A DNA stretch of 64,000 nucleotides from Uranotaenia lowii. Taxonomy: Eukaryota > Arthropoda > Insecta > Diptera > Culicidae. The position numbers and the translations under genes were made by a program. A model generated the notes under the pieces. It worked only from the letters and a program-made list of their open reading frames with translations, was not told the DNA's origin and searched no databases. Location: contig NC_073692.1 of NCBI RefSeq assembly GCF_029784155.1, forward strand, positions 322,149,906 to 322,213,905, written 5' to 3'. Positions 23,783-35,826 of the stretch are shown here, piece by piece; the first letter of the stretch is position 1, and each line of letters opens with the position of its first letter.

Positions 23783-24949
23783 AACTTGTAGATTGGTGGG
23801 AAGATGACGCCCTGAAAACCAATAGAAAAAAAAAACAAAAACAAATCAAACCATCAAAGTATCTCTTCTACAAATCTGCTTTCCTTTGGACATCGGTCGA
23901 GATGTTTCGCAATAAAGTCTGTTCATCGTCGCACATCTCGAATGCTAAGTCAAACATTAGGAACCAGGTTCACATTTTAGACGGTTGATTCGATGATAGC
24001 GCAAGCTAGTTTACATTGGCTTCTGAAGCCTGAACCTTTTTAGCTGATTTTCAAGTTTTCAAAGTTTAGGCTAAACTGTGCACAGATTCTCCCAACATAA
24101 GTACATGCTTCGCTAATCTGATAAACAGGCATTTATCAGATCGAGTACAAAGCTTTGAAAAAAAAAAACCAGCATGGTGCAACGTGAGACAGCTTACAAA
24201 TCCCCCGAACGAATGCAAAAGTTAGCATAATATTGTAATTTTCCAGAAAAATACGTATTTTAAAATTGGAAAGCATACCACGTAGAGTTTATCGAAAAAA
24301 TATAGCGACATCTCATCGAATAGCTTCCGAAAGGGAAGTCTTCAAGATGATGATACCATTCTCTGTAAAAACAATATGAGATGATAAAACAAATTAAACT
24401 TTGCTTCCATCCTTAAAATAGAACCGGCTGTTGCGAAGAATCTCTTATAGCAGCTTCCATCATGACATAATCCAAAAACAATTGCCTACAACACCCTACA
24501 ACCACCAACAAAAACCCGTAGAAAAGCAGCACATAGTATTTTGGAACAAAGTGAAAAAAGAATACAAATTTTAGCACTAGATCAACAGTATAGAATCTAC
24601 TTAGATAAAAAAACCATTATAACCGATATTTACAGCTTTCTGTCCCGCAATGTATCGCATAATCGTCATTTTTTTCAACGTCTTTGTTGTATTGTCAAGT
24701 ATTCAGGCATTTAGGTTTAAGAACGGAAGAATAAAACTTTACTCGACTAGTGTTGTCCTACTTTTTCGAAGTTCGAATTCGGTCATCAAACCAAATCTAC
24801 CAACAATGAGATTGGTTTCTCGGTTTAAACTCCAAAAATATTTCTCCTAATATATGGCTCTATATATTCTACAAAAATAGGTCGAGTTTTTTTTCGTTTA
24901 GTAGAAAATTGAGAAAATCATGGCAGTCAATATAAAACATGTGATGATG
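23783..24949. other. septin 3-prime UTR and AT-rich spacer
   Basis: AT-rich sequence follows the septin stop. An AATAAA occurs near 24730 and might end the transcript, but several other AT-rich words could serve. No gene seen. Confidence 0.45.
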
Positions 24950-25570
24950 ATACATTTCGATTTCAAATTTGTCACGGAGACTTTTAATCGACTGATAATT
25001 TGATCGTCTTCTTTATCGTTAGAAGAGGATGTTTGACAAATTTCAGATTTCGATTTCAGATTAAATTTTTAGGTATTAGAATTAAAAATTTGATTCTTTG
25101 AAACTTCAGATTTTAGATCTGAAATCTGAACTTGATATCTGAATCTTGAATATGAAATTTGATTTTGAATCATAATAAGAATATGAAATCCAAATCTGTA
25201 ATCTGAAACTGAATCTTAATCTGTATTGGAAACATGAATCTGACATTTTAAACTTGAATTTGAAATTTGAATCTAAATTCTGTATTTAAATAATGTGTCT
25301 GATATCAGATTCAGATAGTAGATTTCAGATTATCGTTTCGTAATTAAGATTTAAATTTCTGATTTTAGGTTCTCAGACGCCGAGTTCTGGTTCAGGTTTA
25401 CACTTTCAGATTCAGATTTAGATTTGAGATAAACATTTATAAATTCCGATTGACATTTAGGAAGTATTCTTCAGTTTCAGACTAGATTTCCGATTCAGAT
25501 TCAGAATTTCAAATTTAGATTTTAGATCTAGATTTGATATTCAGATTTCAGCTTAGGATTTCGAATTCAA
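24950..25570. repeat. degenerate TCAGATT/AATCTGA-rich tract
   Basis: Over about 600 bp the words GATTTCAGATT, TTCAGATTCAGATT, AATCTGAA and close variants recur every 6-20 bases, first mostly in one orientation (GAATCTGAA) and later in the other (TTCAGATT). This looks like a strongly decayed simple repeat or minisatellite. No fixed period could be found by eye. Confidence 0.55.
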
Positions 25571-26201
25571 ATTTCTTATTTATATTGTTCGAAACGAATG
25601 CCATAAGGATGGTAAAGTGTCACTTATAAAACTTGAAAAAATATGAATATTGTGATTATTTGCCCTTAGTCTTTTTTACATAAAAATATCTGTTGTAAAC
25701 AGTATGTTGATGACTGTAGTTTTTATTACTATTAAAGTTTTAAAATAAACTGGCAGCATTGCCAGGAGTTCGACTCTCGAGTTAAAGGCGTTGGGTGTGT
25801 TGTTTGTGAGTAATTAAAATTTGTGAAAAAGTGGGAAATAGAGTGGTCTAACGTTAACATGTAATATGTGTTCCTCGATTTCCAGACCCCAGTTTTATGG
25901 ATAAATCGGAAATTAAAACAAATTCAGGCACCTAATGCCTTTTTCATTGATTTTAAAATTGAATTTCTGCAAATCTGACGCATCTCACTGACAGCTGTGA
26001 ACTCGTTTTTCCTCGAACGGAAAATTGTCAGTGTGTAAGTGAGATTGGGAGCGAGACGAGTTCCGGCGAGTTCATACGCCACCCTTTTCCCCCGCAGGAA
26101 TTATCAGCTGTTATTGTTTGGCTTTCGTGGCATCAAGCCTTTTTTTGCAACATTCTGATAAGCGGGAGTTTCTTCTAGTTGGTCTTTATCAAGGAAATCG
26201 A
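25571..26201. other. upstream region of Ada3
   Basis: A GC-richer stretch from about 26030 probably contains the promoter and 5-prime UTR of Ada3. No TATA box was seen. No other gene. Confidence 0.4.
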
Positions 26202-28307
26202 ATGGCAGACAAAGGCCTGGCGAAACGGCTTTCGATGGCCTCTTCGTCCAAGGGCCGGATGAGCTTGCCCTCGGGCATAGGTGGAGCAGCTGCTGCTGGG
26301 GCATCTCCTGGTTCCCGATTGCCGACTCCCAGAGCCACAGGAACTGCCCCGGTTGGGATTCCGTCCCCGGGATCGCCGGGAGAGATTCCACTGGTTCCAT
26401 ATATCAAGACGTGCGACAACGGAAAAGTGCTTCCAAAATACACTGCGAGTGAGTAGAATCTACCTTATTTTAGTAATTGATCAAATTGGGTAGATGGATA
26501 ATTTCTAAAATTTCAGCTTTAACCAGTACCACAGAAGATTTGGTACTGGCCGAGGATTTGGATATGGTTCAACTGGAACTGGAATTATTGCTGTCCACGG
26601 TTGCACTTCGCTACAGGGTGCTGAGAAGTGAATTTGATACCATTGACAAAAGCGATGAACGTCGGGAACGCAAAGGAAAATTCCTGGATAAAGCTCCTTG
26701 CTCACCGGGGAAGAAAAAGCGCCTGGATGAGAAACTGAAACTACGAGAAAGTGCCGGTAAACTTTTCGGCCACCATATGAAGTTCTCAAAGTTGAAGAAT
26801 TCGTCCATGATTCCGCCATCTCCAGCTCCTTCGCAGCACACCGACGATAGCATGGATGCAGTTCCCTTTTTGCCTCACAACCATCACTTGCAACACATCC
26901 TGAACAGTACAGATCATCCAAAGTTGATGCTGCCCAAGAATGATACACCGAACAAATTTTGGATGTCGGTGGAACCTTACTGTATGCCAATCTCTCACGA
27001 GGATCTCAAAATGTTGGACGATTTGTTGGAGGAATATTCGGGCCCGCTTATTCCACCAATCCCAGAACTAGGTCCACATTACAGTACCCAATGGGCGGCC
27101 GACGATATTAAGGAAGAACAGGATAACTCCAAAAAGGTTAAAGGTCTCACTAATGGAGACATCGGCAAGAAAGAGAAAGTTATGTGAGTAATTTTTTAAA
27201 CAATCTTGGAAGTATCTTGTTATTATATACGAAATTTTCAGGGGTGAAGGAATAACCGGTCCTTTGACGCAACGTTTAGTTTCGGCTCTGATGGAAGAGA
27301 ATCTGTTGCCGGATGGAATTAGCACTAGCAATGAGAATAGCAACAGCAGCTCCGATTTGGGGCATAGCCATTCGCGGAGCGCCATCTCTTTGCTAAAGAA
27401 TGGAATCAACATTGAACGGCGTCTCCGGAAGGAGTTGATTGAACAGGGTATTTTGGACGACGACGATATGCCTCGGGGACAACATGATGATGAAATTTTG
27501 TCCGAAATTAATAGAGTTCGTACCGAGATAGCCGTCATTGCCGAGTACAACTCGAACGAGATTAGAAAGCTGCAATCCATGGCACAGGATGAGATGAAGC
27601 GTATCGAGGTAAAGAGAAAGCTGGATCGTGTTGATCAGGAGGTAATTGTCGGATTCTTTCTATTTTATCCATTAATTTTTTAATAAGCACTCAACTAGAA
27701 GAACAATAAACTCCATATTTGTAGAGAATAGCAAAGTAAAATATTATAATTTTATTGTACTGTTGTCTGATTATAGAAATTCACAAAACTTTCTTTTATT
27801 TAGCAATACGGCAATACTTATGAGAAGAGGAATTTTATGATCAAATTTTTTAAAACCCAATCGGAATCCCTCATTAGTTCAAGAAGACCACAATAAGCAG
27901 AAATATTACTCAGCTCCGATTTATAAGGTCTATATGTTAAGTCGCAATTAGCATAGCATAGGTTTATAAAACTTTACAATACAGTTAGCTCTTGTCATTT
28001 GATCAGATATGTTAAGCCGTATTTCTCTTCCTAGAATTAAACTACTGAACAGACTTAACTTTAAAAATTTTCATGTATTAAAACCTTTAGAAAACTGTTT
28101 TTTTTATTAGTGACTTCTTTCGATTGATTTTAATCTCCTCTTTTACAGATAATCGAGAGTTTCAAAAAGATTTTGGCTGCCCGGCTGAAGCGGCGTCCTC
28201 TCACCAAACAGGAACGGGATGAGGCATATCGGTTGGTGGAAGAGCAGAAACGTTTGTCGGATCAGTTGGAGCGAATGCCCGTCCATGGACCCTTTGCTGG
28301 AAAGTGA
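26202..28307 (+). CDS. Ada3: transcriptional adapter 3 (Ada3/TADA3)
   Basis: Four exons (26202-26448, 26517-27183, 27242-27641, 28149-28307) join in frame to 490 residues. Landmarks shared with animal TADA3: CDNGKVLPKYTA just before the first junction; VQLELELLLS near the start of exon 2; PKNDTPNKFWMSVEPYC, then an HYSTQWAADD motif; then GPLTQRLVSALMEENLLP in exon 3. A charged helical C-terminus starts with RRLRKELIEQGIL and runs through the last exon. The N-terminal 80 residues are low-complexity (S, G, P, A). Ada3 is a subunit of the SAGA histone-acetyltransferase module with Ada2 and Gcn5 (and of ATAC in animals) and works in the nucleus as a co-activator. The start is the first in-frame ATG. 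No defects seen. Confidence 0.93.
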
Positions 28308-28968
28308 AACCAAACACTTTCCTTGAAAACAAATGAAAAAAGCAATTGATGAATTTCTTCTTTCAAAATCTTTACATTAGAAGGGTAAAATCAAATGAAA
28401 AAATATTGTTCACTAAACTCTATCTAAAATATCCAATGTAATATATTTGCTAATAAATAGATTCCCATACCAGGGAACTCCGATCAAATATTTTTATTCC
28501 ACTTAGTTCATTACACTACAGGTATAAATTTTTTTTTTTAACTAAAATATCTTTAAATTGATAGTGGTTAACAGCCGATACTGTTGTTAATCAGTTACTC
28601 TTAATCGTAATAAGCGAGATTATTTGGACGCAAATGAACTTACAACCTTCACTGTTCCTGATCCATCGTATCTGTACACCTCAGCTTTGTTTAAAAAGCA
28701 TTGTATAGTGGCAGCTTAACAATCATTTAACCAAAAAAAAAATGTCTACCTTTTTCATCCCGCTTTATAACATGACAAGATAGACGCACAGCACAGCTTT
28801 TCGTATACCTATACTAAGTGCAACAGTGAATTGTTTTGTTTGATAACGCGAATCTTATCAGCAACTGCGTTGTTGGTAGCTTATTTTGGAAAGCATGAAT
28901 CGTGCCATCAATAGGATAAATCCGTCAGTATTGGATTGTTTGTGCGTGAGTCAACAACGTGATTTAAA
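28308..28968. other. Ada3 3-prime UTR and ninjurin promoter region
   Basis: No gene lies between the two genes. A TCAGT initiator-like word (28925-28929) lies 44 bp before the ninjurin start codon. Confidence 0.4.
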
Positions 28969-28996
28969 ATGGAAACTTCATCCACAACTAACCTAA
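28895..28996 (+). promoter_or_regulatory. possible upstream ORF overlapping the ninjurin start
   Basis: An ATG at 28895 opens a 33-codon frame in another phase that ends at 28996, past the ninjurin ATG at 28969. If the transcript starts upstream of 28895, it would reduce initiation at the main ATG. If it starts at the TCAGT near 28925, this frame is not transcribed from its ATG. Confidence 0.3.
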
Positions 28997-29629
28997 CGGA
29001 AAAGGCTTCTCGAAGTAAAAATTCTGCCGAAGGAGAAAACTCGCAGGTTGATCTAAGCATTGGGCAAATTGTAGGAAATTGCTTTTAAATATGTTCGATG
29101 ACCTTTAGTTTATTTTCTCTAACAAATTAAACCATTGAAAATTTCAAGGTCCAATCCATCAGCAACCTTGATTTGAACAGCTATGCAACGAGAAAATCAT
29201 TTGCCCAGGGAATGCTCGATCTCGCCCTGTTGACGGCCAATGCTTCCCAACTGAAGTATCTGCTAACGGTCGGTGAAGTGCACGAGTTCTACCACTTGCT
29301 AATGACTTTGGTTATACTTTCGATTTCGCTTCAGGTATCTATCTTAAATATTTCCAATACAGTGACACGGTTGTTTTAAACTTTTAAATGCACTTGCTTA
29401 ATAGGTCTTCCAGGCAGTGATGATAATCATTCTGGCTGTGGTGCTCGATATCAACAAAGTGGAGCAGCATAAGAAGTCCGATATACTGAACAATGTGCTT
29501 ATCATATTCACGGTGATAAGTGTCGTGATAAATGTCATCATCAGTGCGTTCGATATGCGGACCCAGGGCGATTTGATACCGACGACTACTCCTCCTGGTG
29601 GAATGACCACAACGGCAGACGCGATGTGA
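28969..29629 (+). CDS. ninjurin family membrane protein
   Basis: Three exons (28969-29070, 29149-29334, 29405-29629), all joined in phase 0, give 170 residues. The N-terminal 45 residues are polar and probably outside the membrane. The conserved ninjurin core follows: an amphipathic segment with KSFAQGMLDLALLTANASQL, a first hydrophobic helix (LLMTLVILSISLQVFQAVMI), the loop KKSDILNNV, and a second hydrophobic helix ending near ISAFDMR. The C-tail is Pro/Thr-rich. Ninjurins are homotypic adhesion proteins; mammalian NINJ1 oligomerises to rupture the plasma membrane in lytic death, and fly relatives take part in adhesion and stress signalling. I cannot tell which of the insect paralogues (A, B or C) this is. 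The gene looks intact. Confidence 0.92.
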
Positions 29630-30384
29630 TTGGAATAAATATCAAATTTAAGGGTAATACTTTTCACGAAAATGAATTTCGTAGCAAATCTAGAGCTGTT
29701 TTAAGTCATCAAATTAATATTAATACAATTTAATATTAAAAAAAGAGTTTTCTAACAAATTTCAATTTCAGCCTGTGATGTATTTTTATTGTAAGGAGAG
29801 GAATCAGTTAAAATGAGGTTTTTCGATTGATAGCTGTTCGACTGTCATATTCAAAAACCTCGAAAACGATGATAAGATAGTGAAGATGTCTGGATCATCA
29901 ACAGAACGTAATGCATAATGAGATCTTTTTTTATTAGAATAAACCGATGACTCAACAATACTAAGAGATTTCAGGGATGGCTATAATAAGGACGTTGTAA
30001 AACAAATGCAGGATGTCTAAAATGAAACGTGGAATCCCTTTCTCCTGAATCGTGCTGTTCCTTATGCATATTTATGCATCATAAATCAACACTCGCCTTA
30101 ATTTATGCAATCATTCTTACGTACAAGGAGATCCTTTCGAAAGCAAGGTGTTGAAATTAAATGAAAAGAGGTTTATTTGCAAAGAAATTGACGTGCTGAA
30201 AACTTGTCAACATTTCAATCTCAAATAATGATCGTGACATGAAAGATTTTATTTAGCGCAATGGTCTGCAGTCGTAGTACCTATCTGCAGATAAAGCTTT
30301 TTTTGAAAATGTTGCTTAGAGTTTGATGCTTTAAGGTAACAGGTATTTGAAAAATTATTAATACACAGAATTAATTGTTTTTTG
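29630..30384. other. AT-rich intergenic DNA
   Basis: Ninjurin 3-prime UTR and spacer. No further gene was recognised. Confidence 0.5.
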
Positions 30385-31605
30385 AACTGCAACAATGTGT
30401 TGTATAATCTCCAATATGGATTTAAATCTGGGTCGAGTATCCTAACAGCTATCTGCGAGTTATTGGACTCCGTAATTGAAAAAATTGACTCTAAAAAATT
30501 GTAGGTGCACTTTTTCTCGACTTAGAAAAGCCTTCGCCACTCTCAACCATGAAATTCTTTTTCAAAAACTAGAGTGTTATGGTATCAGGGGCACTGCGAA
30601 CAACTTGATACGAAGTTATCTGGCCAACTGTGAACAATTTGTTTGTTCAGGAACTGCAAGAAGCTCTTTAGAAGTTTCAGATATCGGTGTCCCGCAGGGC
30701 AGCAACATAGGGCCTCTCTTATTTTTACTGTACATAAACGATATCAGCAAATTACCTCTGCATGGTGTTCCTCGCCTATTTGCTGATAATACAGCTCTTT
30801 TTTACTCTGGCACCTGTCCAAATAGTGTTACCATGCTTATGGAAGAAGATTTAAAAGTTCTTCATAAATACTTTTCCACAAACCTTCTGACACTCAACCT
30901 CACCAAAACAAAATATATGATCTTCAACTCTTATCTAAAAAAAGGGGCCTCATAATAATCCCAAAATCACTGAAATCGCGATCGAAAGAGTGAACAACTT
31001 CAAATAGGTATTTGGGTATTACTCTGGATGAAACTCTGTCATGGAGCAATCACATTGAAAATTTACAAAAAAAGATCTCATCTTATAGCGGAATCTTATG
31101 GAGGGTCAAAGTATTCGTCCCACGCCGAGTTCTGCTAAAATTCTATTTCGCCTTCATACATTGTCATCTATATTATTTGATCGCCATATGGGGAAGGGCT
31201 TCTTTGTCCCTTTTGTCACGTCTACAATCCGTAGAAAACCGATGCCTAAAGACTATCTTTAATCTTCCCCTACTCTATCCAACTAATCTAATCTATTCTA
31301 ACAAGTCACACAACATATTACCTCTAAATCAACTTTTCGACTTACAAACAATAATTTATGTATTTGATAATTTGCACTCGTCAAAGCCTGAGATTTACAA
31401 CAGGAGTTAGAATCCATAACACCCGCTTTTCTCATCACTTAGCACATCTTCAACTTCTCGTGGCCACCGTCGAATTTCTTTTATTGGTCCAACCAAATTC
31501 AACGTTCTTCCTGAAGATATAAAAAATTCAACGAATAGAAACTGTTTCACGACCAAACTCATACATTTTTTCAAAGAAAAAATAAGCCGTTGAACATCCA
31601 ACCAC
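30385..31605 (+). pseudogene. decayed LINE reverse transcriptase fragment (CR1/L2-like)
   Basis: Pieces of one RT domain can be followed in three frames: YNLQYGFKSGSSILTA before 30500, then KAFATLNHEILFQKLECYGIRG and GVPQGSNIGPLLFLLYINDI in the frame 30476-30955, then LGITLDETLSWSNHI in the frame 31012-31410. The block order is that of CR1/L2-type non-LTR elements. The active-site box reads FADN where FADD is expected, so a catalytic Asp is lost. Breaks near 30500 and 31005, and the stop after 31410, confirm decay. No endonuclease part or 3-prime tail was identified. Confidence 0.8.
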
Positions 31606-31675
31606 TATTCAGAAGTTATTTATTATTATTTTTGTATTTTTCTTAGCTGCACTAAGTAACTATATCATTTAAGTT

Positions 31676-33225
31676 CTCAGCATATGAATGATTGATAATT
31701 ACGATTTTTTCTTCCACAGTTTGTTTTGAATTGCTTAACGGATAAATCAAGCATAAGTTTACTTTTTGTTGGACGTAGCAATTTGCGTTGAGGACCAAAA
31801 ATGTGAAAAAAGGGTGCGAAATAAGAATAGCACCACTTAAGTTTTTCAACAAAAAACAGGATCATTTTCGAAAATTTACTGTGTAAAAGTGAATAATAAT
31901 GCTTCTACGAATATTTTGAATAGATAACTGTCTTTTTAGGAGTTTTCCAGAATTCCAAAGGTTTTCAAAGGTATTAAAAGGGGGTTTTAAGAGATGCCCC
32001 TCTAGCGTTAAGGAATTTGATATTTGAGCTATAAAACTCTATCAAACTGCTTGATTTCTTCATTAACATTCATGATGCAAAATGATGAAACATAGATTTG
32101 AGGCTGAGTTTGAATCCAAAAAGCAGGTTGGAATTCAAAAATACTAATGTTTTTTTAATAGTCAAACACTATTTTTCTAGTTTTAAGTCATAGATGGCAG
32201 CACTATCTTGCCATTTAACCAAATTCATTCCCATTTTCGTATATCCGGGATTAATTAGAGAGTGCTGGATGATTTTGGTCACGAAATAAATCCATGTACC
32301 GTGTGGACGCTTTAGAAATTCTAAGATCACTAAATCCAAAAAAATTAGAATTGCATCAAGCTCACTAAAAGTGATTTTTTTTACCGATTATCAGAATAAA
32401 GTTATACTTTACGATGGAGCTTGATGGACCAGACGGCTAGCAGTATTATTGGTATGATTTGCAATTGAATCGAAAGTTGAGATGAGCAGGAATTTTGGCG
32501 GTTGTACATTTTTGTGCTAGTGATTCTTTTGCAAATCCGGAAAAGCTTTCTGCAGAGTGAACTTCCATAAAACTGTGATAAGAAAATTCCTCAAAATGAC
32601 GAACATGGGCCTTACCTGGAAAATCAATATTGATACTAAATTTGGTTGTAACCGCAAGATAGTGCTGCCATCTACGACTTGAAACTGGAAAAGTGTGGTT
32701 TACTGAACAAAATCAAAGTTTTTGATTTCCAACCCATTTTTTCTGAATCAAGATCAATCCCGAATGTTTGTTTCATCATTTCACGTCATTTTAATGAAGA
32801 AAGTAAGAAGTTTGGTAAAGAATTACAGCTCAAATATCAAATTCCTTAACGCTAGAGGAGCATCTCTTAAAAGCCCCTTTCAATACCTTGGAAAACCTTT
32901 GGAATTCTGGAAAACTCCTAAAATGCAGTTATCTATTCAAATAGTTCGTAGAAGCATTATTATTCACATTTACACACTCAATTTTTAAAAATAATCTTGT
33001 TTTTGTTGAAAAACTCAAGTGGTGCTATTCTTATTTCGCATCCTTTTTTCACATTTTTGGTCCTCAACGCCAATTGCTACGTCCAACAAAAGTAAACTTA
33101 TGCTTGATTTATCCGTTAAGCAATTCAGAACAAACTGTGGAAGAAAATTTTCGTAATTTTCAATCATTCATATTTTAACAAGCGAAACACATAGTGGTGC
33201 TATTCTTATTTCGCTCACTGTATTT
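31676..33225. repeat. 1.5-kb foldback element with Tc1-like end motif
   Basis: The left half (from 31676) and right half (to about 33180) are imperfect inverted copies. For example, the sequence around 31890-32030 is mirrored at 32820-32960, and 32180-32220 at 32640-32690. GCGAAATAAGAATAGCACCACT occurs at about 31822, and its inverse at about 33019 and again at 33190-33215, where it runs into CACTGTA at the right border. A terminal motif repeated inside the arm recalls the double-repeat ends of some Tc1-like transposons. The matching outer motif on the left was not found, so that end may be truncated. No transposase. Confidence 0.65.
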
Positions 33226-33659
33226 ACGTTATGGAAATAAATAATTTGATTTATGTTTTTGTTGTTGTATATTTGTAAAACAACAGTTTTTCTTTGGAGT
33301 TACGGTTAGTGCGTTCATAAATTTATATTGTGAGACGGTATACTATGAGAATAAAATAAATTCAATCTTATTCTAAATGCTGATGCTTCAAAACAGTAAA
33401 AAGCATGAAATTGTAAAATCCTTGTGCCAGGTCAAAAGACTCAATTATCGCTTTAGCACAATTTTATAAATTTTTTATTCAAAAGTATATTTATATTAGC
33501 GCAGTGAACTAAAGAGCCGCACGTTTACATCAAAAGGCGCATTCGATGATGGTTATTTTAACATCAATTTGTTTTTAAATACTTCATTTTAGGTAGCAGA
33601 GTCTTAATTGTTATATGTTTTCCTAATAAAATCTTAAAAATAAAACTGAAATGTATTTC
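33226..33659. other. AT-rich spacer
   Basis: Nothing recognisable. Confidence 0.5.
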
Positions 33660-34480
33660 TTTCACTTTTAAAATTATTAACTATTGTATTCAAATGAAAT
33701 TTTTCGGACAATCATCATTATAATTTTTATTTAAAAACATTTTTGACAGGAAAAATGTATAATAAAACTCGAACAAAACCAAAAATTAATGCAAATGGTG
33801 CTTTTGCGTTACGCCATCACAAATATATTTAAAAACTATAAAAAACAAAGTTTGTTGCAACTTACCCCTTTTCTTTAGTAGGGTGAAAATTGCATGTTTT
33901 TGTAAAATTAAAAAAAAATGTTGAAACCAATAATTTTTCTGGCTATACGTCAATTTGATGCCCCATCAACCTTAAAACTTTTGATGTACAAGCGATATGA
34001 TTATCTGTGGACATTAAGTTTTAAGAAGCCATTGAAGTTGGAAAGTGTTGCATGCTGCCCCAGTTGGCGATAGCTCGGTTATTCATATGATGGAAATAAT
34101 ATTAACGCATGAGAAGAATAGGCGCCAGTTAGTTTGAAATCAACAAAAACATGTGATATTTACCCTACTAACAAAAAGGGGTAAGTTGCAACAAACCTTG
34201 TTTTTTTTTAATGAAAAATCAAATGAAATCCTTTGAAAATTTATAGTTTTTGATTTATTTGTGATGTCATAACGCATAAAGCACCAATTGCAGTAATTTT
34301 TGGTTTGGTTCGAATTAAATTTTACATTTCTTCTGACAAAAATGCTTTTAAAGAAAAGGCATATGGGTGCTGCATATATTTAGGGGTAAAAAATACTACA
34401 AAGAATTTTACTAGCTGAAATAATAAAAAAATAATGCTTGGATGGATGAAATTTTGAAATTAATAAACGCGTGGTGCGAA
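33660..34480. repeat. palindromic repeat, copy 1
   Basis: The segment 33690-33900 is the inverse of 34160-34330: both contain GGGTAAGTTGCAACAAAC and a block with TTTGTGATGTCATAACGC or close variants. The spacer at 33950-34060 also recurs, inverted, at 37985-38095. This appears to be a non-autonomous foldback-type element. Borders are approximate. Confidence 0.55.
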
Positions 34481-34778
34481 ACAATCATATTCCAGCATAT
34501 GGAACCGTGATTTAAAAGTCGAATCTTTTTTGATAATTAATTTAAATTAATTCACCGATATAGCCATTCATAAAAAATCACGGTGATAATCTTCATTAAT
34601 AAAGTCGAATCTTTGATTTGCGTTTTGATGTTTTTTAGCCCTGACTAGAAACTGAATTTCAAAAAAATTATTGAAAAAAAAAACTGGTGATTCTACGGCA
34701 TCGAAAAATGCTAAAATTTTTACATAGTAATTTTTTTTGGTGGAAACCAGCAACATTTAGTACCAAATTTATATTTCA
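34481..34778. other. AT-rich spacer
   Basis: Nothing recognisable. Confidence 0.45.
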
Positions 34779-35613
34779 ATAAAAATTGAATCCAGTATTC
34801 ATGTATGTATGTATGTAGATAATCCACCATGGGTGCACGGATTCACCGCAAGTTTCGCCAACGTATGCGCCAAATTGCATTCTTCAGATCATAAGTTCGG
34901 CCAATCTTCAATGCAAATTACCACATACCCGACACCATGGCTTCGTGTGAACTGTCATGTAATGAATGTATTTCGTGTATGTGTATGTCTTATTTGTAGA
35001 ACGAGCAAACAGTGTCGCAACCGTATAAAATTCATAACATTCTCAGTGTTATGAATCTACGACAGGTATTCCGCATGCGTGTAGATACCTACCCAGCTGG
35101 CAACTGATTGAACGATCTTATATAATATAATCAATGTATGAAATAGTTTAAGAACAGAATAGACTTACCTTTATACCCAACTCACCTCAAGACGCACTAA
35201 GCTTACCTTTAGCTGTAACCGGCCTTATTCTGTATCATAACTCATAACCATATTGTCTATTTTCCGATTTAAAATAACTTCCGTTTTGTATAATTTCCAC
35301 ACTTTAAAAAATCATCAAATATCAACCCTACCCACAGCCATACACTCGCGGCTCGCACAAGTCTGTCACAGTTTATTTCTGCTTTCTTCGCTTCCTGATA
35401 ACCCAGGCAGGCTGCAATATATTGCGGAAGTCAAGTTACGCAGCTACATCCGAATAAAAAACCCGATACACACAAACGCAATTGACCAGGCCGGCCTCTT
35501 CGCCCCCACATTTATCATAAATACATCCAAACACTCAATTTCTTCTTCAGTATTCCGTTCCCTTCTTCATCCAACGCATTCAATTTTTCATAAAAATTGA
35601 ATCCAGTATTCAT
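34779..35613 (-). mobile_element. 787-bp insertion with 24-bp target duplication
   Basis: The same 24 bp stand at 34779-34802 and 35590-35613 (both begin ATAAAAATTG and end CCAGTATTCAT). The enclosed 787 bp start with a GTAT repeat, which would be a microsatellite tail if the element lies on the minus strand. A long target duplication with a simple-sequence tail is what LINE-driven insertion leaves. Within it, 35253-35600 is open on the plus strand but looks non-coding. The family is unknown; a 5-prime-truncated LINE or a SINE-like element is likely. Confidence 0.6.
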
Positions 35614-35625
35614 ATGCATATAATG

Positions 35626-35814
35626 GCTTGTGATATAGCTCAGTTGGCAAGTCTGTTGTCTCCTGAGCAGATGTCCGCGAGTTCGAGCTCAAGAGTAAAC
35701 ATCGAACACAGTTGTACCGGATAAGTTTTTCAATAACGATCCGCAAACTGTAACGTTGATAAAGTCGCAAATGCCATAATGATGGTAAAACGACTATAAT
35801 CGAAACAAAAAAAA
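35626..35814 (+). mobile_element. tRNA-derived SINE
   Basis: The head has a tRNA-like pol III promoter: an A box in TAGCTCAGTTGGCAAG (35636-35651) and a B box in GAGTTCGAGCTC. It continues into an unrelated body and ends in an A-rich tail. The 12 bp ATGCATATAATG flank it exactly (35614-35625 and 35815-35826) as target duplication. It is not a functional tRNA: no anticodon arm or CCA-side acceptor stem can be closed. Confidence 0.85.
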
Positions 35815-35826
35815 ATGCATATAATG

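Noticed and set aside
26505..26990. 161-codon minus-strand frame
   Set aside because: Shadow of Ada3 exon 2, which matches the known protein.
35626..35700. tRNA gene suggested by TAGCTCAGTTGG and GTTCGAGCTC boxes
   Set aside because: The cloverleaf cannot be closed, the sequence continues into a SINE body with an A-rich tail, and perfect target duplications flank it.
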